From NCBI GenBank assembly GCA_030770535.1, contig JASVEC010000033.1:310001-374000 (forward strand): a DNA stretch of 64,000 bases, read 5' to 3'. Of this stretch, positions 57,875 through 64,000 are shown one piece after another (positions within the stretch are counted from its first letter, which is position 1; each line of letters opens with the position of its first letter). The stretch comes from Batkoa obscura (taxonomy: Eukaryota > Entomophthoromycota > Entomophthoromycetes > Entomophthorales > Batkoaceae). The translations under genes were made by a program, and so were the position numbers. The notes below the pieces were generated by a model. The model saw only the letters and a program-made list of their open reading frames with translations, was not told the origin of the DNA and searched no databases.

Positions 57875-58228
57875 ATGGATAATATCCCCCTTGAGAATAT
57901 TAAACAACTTATTGTTCAATTTGAGAATAATATTCGTCCCTTTTGTATTAAACTCATTGAATCTAAAGGCATTCTTTATAATACTTTCAATTCTCTAGAC
58001 ACGTTAAACGGTTTAATTATAATATTTATCACCTCTTTAGTTTTACTTCTCAGTGTTAAAACAATTCAATTTCTACTAAGAGGATTTGCATTGATGTTAT
58101 TTGTACTAACAATGGGTAGCTTTTCTTTATTGATATTAGTATTGTTGGAAAAACATGTAGCGGGTTTGATTAATGGTGCAGGAGGAGCAACAAGAGGTGA
58201 AAGAGTTAGATGGAGGGAACAGACGTAA
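57875..58228 (+). CDS. Small two-TM membrane protein, tandem copy 2
   Basis: A 117-residue frame, MDNIPLENIKQLIVQFENNI at the N-terminus. The central TM region is essentially identical to copy 1, while residues ~20-40 and the C-terminal tail have drifted (AGGATRGERVRWREQT against ATGNERVKWKEQV). This uneven conservation points to constraint on the hydrophobic pair. Upstream (about 57775) and downstream (about 58330-58440) non-coding DNA also matches copy 1, so a unit of roughly 2.3 kb was duplicated. Function unknown; an Apq12-like role is only a guess. Confidence 0.65.
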   Translation: MDNIPLENIKQLIVQFENNIRPFCIKLIESKGILYNTFNSLDTLNGLIIIFITSLVLLLSVKTIQFLLRGFALMLFVLTMGSFSLLILVLLEKHVAGLINGAGGATRGERVRWREQT

Positions 58229-58786
58229 TAATAAATTGAATAACTTTATGATTGGTAGAAGTATGTTTAAAACATTTTGAAATCCAAAATAAAAATTTAT
58301 TTATAGCTGGGAAATTTATTCTATTTTTATATTTATTTTTATATTTATTTTTGTTACTTTATTCGCTTATTTAATTTATGATTTATGGTCATTTATCATC
58401 ACTGTTTTTTATCTGATATTATGAATTTCAGTGAAACTCAAGTTGTTTTAAAGTCTACTTGGAAGTTTTGAAAACTTATTTTTCGAAAACTCTTGGACTT
58501 AAAGAGGTAAATAGATAATGATTATTTAACTAAATACAAAAAAAGGGAAAAGTCTACTCTAAATGAGTTTGCTGTCATTAGAGTTACAACAGAGCGTTTT
58601 AGTAACTAGATGGGGGCCATTATATTGGCCGATTGTGTAAAATGTACAAAAAGAGAATAAAAGCAACGGTCATTTAAACAGATTCAAAAGCTGAACACTG
58701 ACACTGATAAATGTAAGTCCATCCAAAAATACACAGTATCCTCCCAACAAACAAAACATAGTTTCATAAAATTTATTATTATTTCT

Positions 58787-59340
58787 CAAATATCTAAGCC
58801 GTACAAAGTTAATAGCTCATTTTAATTTTATAAGCATTAACAAAAAAAAACTTAGGTTGATTTATCGTCCATCCCTTCAATTAACAACCATTGAAAAAAT
58901 AGTAATAATTGTACACATAAAAATGGCGATAAAATAATATATTATAAGAATTAAGGTCTTATTTTTTTATAATCAATAGAATATTGTGGGAAAGAAGAAA
59001 ATGAGAAAGAGTATTTATTCTTTATTTTTAGAGTTCTTTGATTGCATTTTTTTAGCATTTTTTATAATTTTAAATATCTAAGTCGTAAAAGTCGATAATT
59101 GACTAAACTCAATTATCAATAAAAAATAAACTTAAATTAATTTATCGCACATCCCTTCAATTAAGAACCACTGTTTTTAAAAAATAGTAATAATTGTACA
59201 CTAAAAATGGCGATAACAGTTTCACTCAACAAATATTCTTTGCTTTTGTACTTTATTAGCTGGAAAGTCATTGTGGGAATAGTGGAATTTAGATGCATTA
59301 AATTTTAACTCATAATTTTCATAATTTTCATAATTTTTTA
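58787..59340. repeat. Two tandem ~290-bp units
   Basis: Unit 1 (about 58787-59075) and unit 2 (about 59077-59340) both contain AATATCTAAG(C/T)CGTA, then TTTATCG(T/C)(C/A)CATCCCTTCAATTAA, AATAGTAATAATTGTACAC, AAAATGGCGATAA and TGTGGGAA in the same order. No protein frame runs through them, so this is a non-coding direct duplication. Confidence 0.75.
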
Positions 59341-59636
59341 ATATTCTATTGTTATTTTCTATTTTTTATTTTTATTATAAATACTTGACAATTTATTGAA
59401 GCTTAAACACAAGAATCTCACAACATCATGTTCATCTTTTCAGAAAATTAGAACAAATTGTATTCAAATTTTTTTAATAATTTTAATTAAAAACCAAGTA
59501 TCAAAATTCAAACCCATTCTATCTCTTCTCACTACTGCTTCTTTCTTTTAAACAGTTTAATGTATCTAAAAAAAAGTATCAATTTACTTAATGAATTATT
59601 TGTTTTAAGTTTCAATAATTATTCTATTAAAAATCA

Positions 59637-59743
59637 TATGGGCATGTATTTTTATGTTTAAGAATTTTAATAACAATTTTTCCACTTAAATAACGCTTAA
59701 AAAATGGGAAAAGTAATGAAACTAAAAAAAATATCCCCATATA
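59637..59743 (-). repeat. ~105-bp MITE-like element
   Basis: Ends are ATATGGGCATGTATTTTTATG and AAAAATATCCCCATAT; minus-strand frame open. Confidence 0.9.
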
Positions 59744-59906
59744 GAAAAGAACGTTGAGTGTCACTTCCTCCTCCTCTATCGTTATTCTTATTACCCTTAT
59801 TATTTTTAGTGGATAAGACACTTTCACTATCACTCTGGTAGGTAATATTATCATTTTTTGCGTTTTTAGCATAAAACACCAACAATTACTTTTTCAAGAG
59901 CTTCTA

Positions 59907-60014
59907 TATGGCGATACGTCTTTTTATTTAATAATTTTATTAATAATTTTTCCTCTCAAATTGTATTTAAAAACCGAAAAGAGATAATAAAATTAAAAAA
60001 ACACTATCACATTA
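59907..60014 (-). repeat. ~105-bp MITE-like element, diverged
   Basis: Ends are ATATGGCGATACGTCTTTTT and AAAAAACACTATCACAT. It lies about 165 bp from the previous copy in the same orientation. Confidence 0.75.
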
Positions 60015-60271
60015 CCTACCCTCTTTCTGATACTTAACTTTTAATCTTTTATTTTATTAATTTTACTTTTAAATTACATTGATTATTAAGTTTATAGACT
60101 ACTATAAATTAAAGTAATTATTGTATATAAAATAGTTTGTGAATATAATAAAAAGTAAACTATAAGTAAAATTAATTAAAATGTTTATCACAAATAATGA
60201 TATATGAACAGCAACAAGGAATTTAATATATTTAAGTATAGTGATAAGTGATATAACAGAAATAACTATCT

Positions 60272-60450
60272 TTAGAGAAGCCCATCAAAGATAGATAAGT
60301 CTTCTTCTAAAACCCCAAGTTCTCGTTTTACAAGCGTATTAGATACAACATTAGAATTAGGATTAGAAGTGTTTAATTTTTCTTCGCTTTGAATGTTGGT
60401 TGACAAAGCAAAAACGGTAACTATAAACAGAGTAATTAATTGAGTATCAT
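60272..60450 (-). pseudogene. Small secreted peptide precursor with KR site, start-proximal frame break
   Basis: One frame encodes LITLFIVTVFALSTNIQSEE, then KLNTSNPNSNVVSNTLVKRE and LGVLEEDLSIFDGLL plus stop: a signal-like hydrophobic stretch, a hydrophilic spacer, a KR dipeptide and a 16-residue acidic/hydrophobic end. This is the layout of a kexin-cleaved secreted peptide precursor. The only upstream ATG (60448-60450) is one base out of frame with it (MILN then stop), so the gene is probably broken, unless a different start or an unseen splice is used. Confidence 0.35.
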
Positions 60451-60651
60451 TGTTAAATAATATAATAAAAAAGAATATATATTTTATATATTAAATTGTT
60501 TTATTTGTTACCTTTATATGCTTTGTATTTTATATTATCTGTTGATTAATTTTAATGATATTATAGTTCTTTAAAACAGTTAAATCTGCTAATTTATTTT
60601 CCTTAATACTACTGTTATATCATTAAAGATATCCAGTTATTTTCAATGTAT

Positions 60652-60757
60652 ATATGGGGATGTTTTTTTTTGTTTCATTCCTTTTCCACCTTCTAAGCGC
60701 TATTTGAGTGGAAAAATTGCTAGTAAAATTCTTAAATACAAAAACACATCCCCATAT
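60652..60757 (+). repeat. ~105-bp MITE-like element
   Basis: Ends are ATATGGGGATGTTTTTTTTTG and AAACACATCCCCATAT, with 11-bp ends almost perfectly inverted (ATATGGGGATG/CATCCCCATAT). Confidence 0.92.
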
Positions 60758-60965
60758 AATAATTACTTGACTATTGTTCCTTTACAATACTAAATTATGA
60801 TTTTTAAGCAAAATCAAATAATGAAAAAGATTATATTTACAGTTTAAGTAAATCAATCTTTTTAGTATTAAATTTTTTTTAACATTGTTTAATTGATATC
60901 AAATTAACTCTAAATTAAAATTCAATTAAATGCCATCTTTTGAGATAACTGATACTCAAAGGGTT

Positions 60966-61025
60966 AATTTCATTGTTTCATTGTTTCATTGTTTCATTGT
61001 TTCATTGTTTCATTGTTTCATTGTA
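60966..61025. repeat. 8-bp-class tandem repeat (ATTGTTTC)n
   Basis: About seven units of CATTGTTT in a row; a simple microsatellite. Confidence 0.9.
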
Positions 61026-61149
61026 CACTTTCTATGAGTTAATTTCAAAGCTTATTTCAATTTTTATTTTATGTTGATATTAGTAACAACTGAGGAGTTA
61101 AGTGTTATGCGCTATAAAAATAACTTGTACGAAAATATGTTTTTATCTT

Positions 61150-61253
61150 ATAGGGATGTATTTTTGTGTTTAAGAATTTTAATAACAACCTTTCTACTTA
61201 AATAGCGCTTAAAAAATGGAGAAGTAATCAAATCAAAAAAAACATCCCCTTGT
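61150..61253 (-). repeat. ~105-bp MITE-like element
   Basis: Ends are TATAGGGATGTATTTTTGTG and AAAAACATCCCCTTG. Confidence 0.88.
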
Positions 61254-61798
61254 ATTTAGTTATTATTTTTTTCAATTTATACTACAGAAAAATAAACTAA
61301 AACAAAACTAATTGCAAAATTGAATATTGAATTTTAACTAAGATTCTTAAACTTATCTAAATTGACTGTATTTATTTAACTGAGATTTTATTATTTTTAT
61401 AATATTTTAAATGAAATTTTTTATTATTAACTTGATAAACTGAGATACATTTATTTTAATATAAAAAGATAGTTTGTTACTATGTTCTTGTTGAAAATAT
61501 CCTTATCAAAAGTAAATCTTTTATATTTAAATAAATCGAATTACTTTATTAGTATTATAAACACACTCAATAGTGCTTAATTTAAAATAAAATCAATAAA
61601 GTCTTTATTATAAATATCAAAGTTGAACATTATCATCAATTCTACATTTTATTAATAATATTGTAATTTACTATATTTATCTTGTAAAAAATTATGGGAC
61701 TTAATATACTATTATGACAACTCTACTTGATAGAATTTTAGTTTTTATGAATTTTTAACTTTAATTTTTAGCTAATTTTTAAACATTTAGAAAAAAAA
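61254..61798. other. Upstream region of the presequence protease gene
   Basis: AT-rich; presumed promoter. Nothing specific was recognised. Confidence 0.4.
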
Positions 61799-64000
61799 AT
61801 GATTGGAAATAGGCTTTTGAAGGTCTTACCTAAAGTTAACAAAAGTTTTAGAAAGTATTCCAATGTTCAAGGTAATTAGAAAGATAAATAGGAGTAAAGA
61901 TATACATGAAGATAACGATAAGATAAGTGATGTTAATTATTAAATTTTATTTTTTAGATATTAAATTAGATACTCGAGTGCATGGATTTAAAATTGAAGA
62001 AGTAAATAATTAAACGATGTTTTTCAATAAAGGAATGAAAGAAAAGATTAATAACATTATTATTATTTAGATAAGAGAAATTAAAGATTTAAATTTAAAA
62101 GCAATAAGATTTCAACATGAAAAAACAGGAGCTCAACACTTACATATTGATAAAAAAGACAAAAATAATGTATTTAGGTAAATTTAGTATTTAACTTATT
62201 AACTTATTATTTTTATTAAATAATAATAATAAACAATAAATAGTATTGGATTTAAAACTATACCTAATTCATCAAATGGAGTGGCTCATATTTTGGTAAT
62301 TTATTTTAATAATAATAATAATAATAATAATACATGTATTTAATATTATTTAATAGGAACATACCACATTATGTGGTAGTCAAAGATATCCAATTAGAGA
62401 TCCCTTTTTTAAAATGTTAAATCGTAGTTTAGCTACTTATATGAATGCATGGACAGGTAAATAGAACTACATTTATAATCTTGATTTTTTTATACTTTCT
62501 TTTAGCACATGATTTTACTAATTATCCGTTTGCTACTATGAATGAAAAAGATTATTATAATTTATTAAATATTTATTTGGACGCTACTTTATTTCCAAAT
62601 TTAAATTTAATGGATTTTTATCAAGAAGGGTGGAGATTAGAAAAAGAAGATATTAACGGTAAATTTTATTTTTTAATTAACTATAATTATAATTATAACT
62701 ATAATTAGATGAAAACAGTGAATGGAAAATTAAAGGAGTAGTTTATAATGAAATGAAAGGAGCAATTGTAAGATTAAATATTTTAAAATAGAACTAATAA
62801 TAATAATATTTAATATTTATAAATAATTTAATTAGTCGGATATTAATAGCTTATATTATTATAAACATCAAGAAGAGTTATATAGTGGTACTATGTTCTC
62901 TTATAATTCTGGTGGTAATCCAATGAATATACCTGAATTAAGTTATGAACAATTAAAGCAATTCCATTTAAAAAATTATTCACCTTCACAGTGTAAAACA
63001 TATTCATATGGTAAGCAAGAATTTATTTTTTATTTATTTTTTATTAGTAAAAATAATTGAAAGTATAAAAAAAGAGATAGGATTATTGATATCAAATTGA
63101 AAAGAATTGATTTATTTTATCTTATATCTTATTATTTTAGGTGATATGAATTTTAAAAATCATTTAAAAGTATTAAATTCAACATTTGAAAATGTAATGA
63201 ATCAAAGAGAAATTTCAAAAATGAATAAAGTAGAAAATATTAATATAATTCCTAATTGGAAGGGACCAAAAAGAGTAATTGTTGATGGTCCATATGATTC
63301 AAGTAAATTTAATTACGATTTAATAATTATATAATTTAACTTGTTATTATTTTACAATAGGAATTCCATCCGATCAACAATATAAAATTAGTATTAGTTA
63401 TTTAACTAATGAAAAAACAGTAACTTATTTTATAATAATAATAATAATAATAATTATTTAACTTATTATCATTACCATTATTAAATTTAGGATTTAATAG
63501 AGACCATTAGTATGAATTTATTATCAAATTTATTATTAAATGGAGCCTCTTCACCTATGCAACAAGCTTTATTAGATAGTAATTTAGGAGCAGAATATTC
63601 AGCTACAACAGGTTATCAAAGTCATATCAAGTATGTTTTGTATTATTTAATATTATTTATTAAAAATAACATAATATTTTTTAATTTTTAGAAAAACCAA
63701 TTTTAGTATTGGATTACAAGGAGTCAAAGAAAAAGATTTACAGTTAGTAAGAAATAACAATAATAGTTTTAATTAATTTTTTTAATTTGACTATTTTTTT
63801 AATATCAGGTTGAAGATACTATTTATAAAGTATTGTTGAAAGTATCTAAAGAAGGATTTAGTAAAAAACAAATTGAAGCTTCTTTATTACCTATTGAATT
63901 AGGTTTAAAACATGTAAGTATTATCATATATTATCATATATTATTATATATTATTATATATTATAATTTATTTATTAATTATTATTAAATTTAATTAGCG
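61799..64000 (+). CDS. CYM1: Mitochondrial presequence protease (Cym1/PITRM1, M16C), partial at window end
   Basis: A multi-exon gene running off the right edge. It starts [20 protein letters not shown], a basic amphipathic mitochondrial targeting sequence. Then [20 protein letters not shown], a [20 protein letters not shown] segment carrying the inverted zinc motif HxxEH (HILEH), [36 protein letters not shown] and FYQEGWRLE. Later come [10 protein letters not shown] (the downstream Glu ligand region), [20 protein letters not shown] with [38 protein letters not shown] and [17 protein letters not shown]. This is the M16C peptidasome that degrades cleaved presequences in the matrix. Exons are separated by unusually AT-rich short introns. 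About half of the expected ~1,000 residues lies in the window. Confidence 0.92.

Noticed and set aside
1-64000. CRISPR arrays, rRNA and tRNA genes
   Set aside because: No regularly spaced direct repeats with unique spacers, no rRNA landmarks, and no sequence with both A- and B-box plus cloverleaf was found.

Overview
The window is AT-rich nuclear DNA of a fungus. Support: genes are split by many short introns (about 45-75 nt, GTAAG/GTAA donors, T-rich ...TTTAG acceptors); a fungal Zn(2)Cys(6) transcription factor is present; and the conserved genes have fungal-type architecture (Mvp1-type sorting nexin, Rad26, Hul5-type HECT ligase, Cym1). The AT bias, the 7TM receptor-like genes and a GDP-fucose-transporter-like gene suggest an early-diverging lineage. 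Conidiobolus/Entomophthoromycotina is my best guess, but this is inference and not shown by the sequence.

Layout. 0.6-7 kb is a decayed, repeat-filled region with one intact 7TM receptor-like gene, a broken receptor copy and many ~105-bp inverted-repeat elements. 7.6-14.8 kb holds two housekeeping genes on + : an Mvp1/SNX8 sorting nexin and a CSB/Rad26-type SNF2 repair ATPase with an unusual repetitive tail. 15-34.2 kb is accessory: a cluster of secreted protease-inhibitor genes (four intact two-exon genes of potato-inhibitor-I/I78 type, one truncated copy and three decayed relics; a ninth, divergent copy lies at 39 kb), a second nearly identical 7TM receptor gene, a secreted repeat protein with ten regularly spaced dibasic sites, and a cytochrome P450. 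34.6-42.3 kb holds a Zn(2)Cys(6) regulator, a tail-to-tail pair of small secreted 10-cysteine proteins, CDC123 and a GDP-fucose-transporter-like gene. 42.3-46.2 kb is an element-rich gene desert. 46-54.7 kb holds a lipase/serine esterase, a WD40 protein and a UBE3C/Hul5-type HECT ligase. 55-58.5 kb carries a tandem pair of small two-TM membrane proteins, and the window ends inside a presequence protease gene (CYM1/PITRM1).

The conserved genes are general housekeeping functions and are not an operon. The accessory part (inhibitors, repeat-peptide precursor, 10-Cys proteins, P450, receptors) reads as a rapidly evolving secreted/environment-facing repertoire undergoing tandem duplication and decay. 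About 35 full or partial copies of a ~105-bp MITE-like repeat lie between genes; I saw none inside a coding exon. I found no convincing tRNA, rRNA or CRISPR, and no retroelement with recognisable coding parts.
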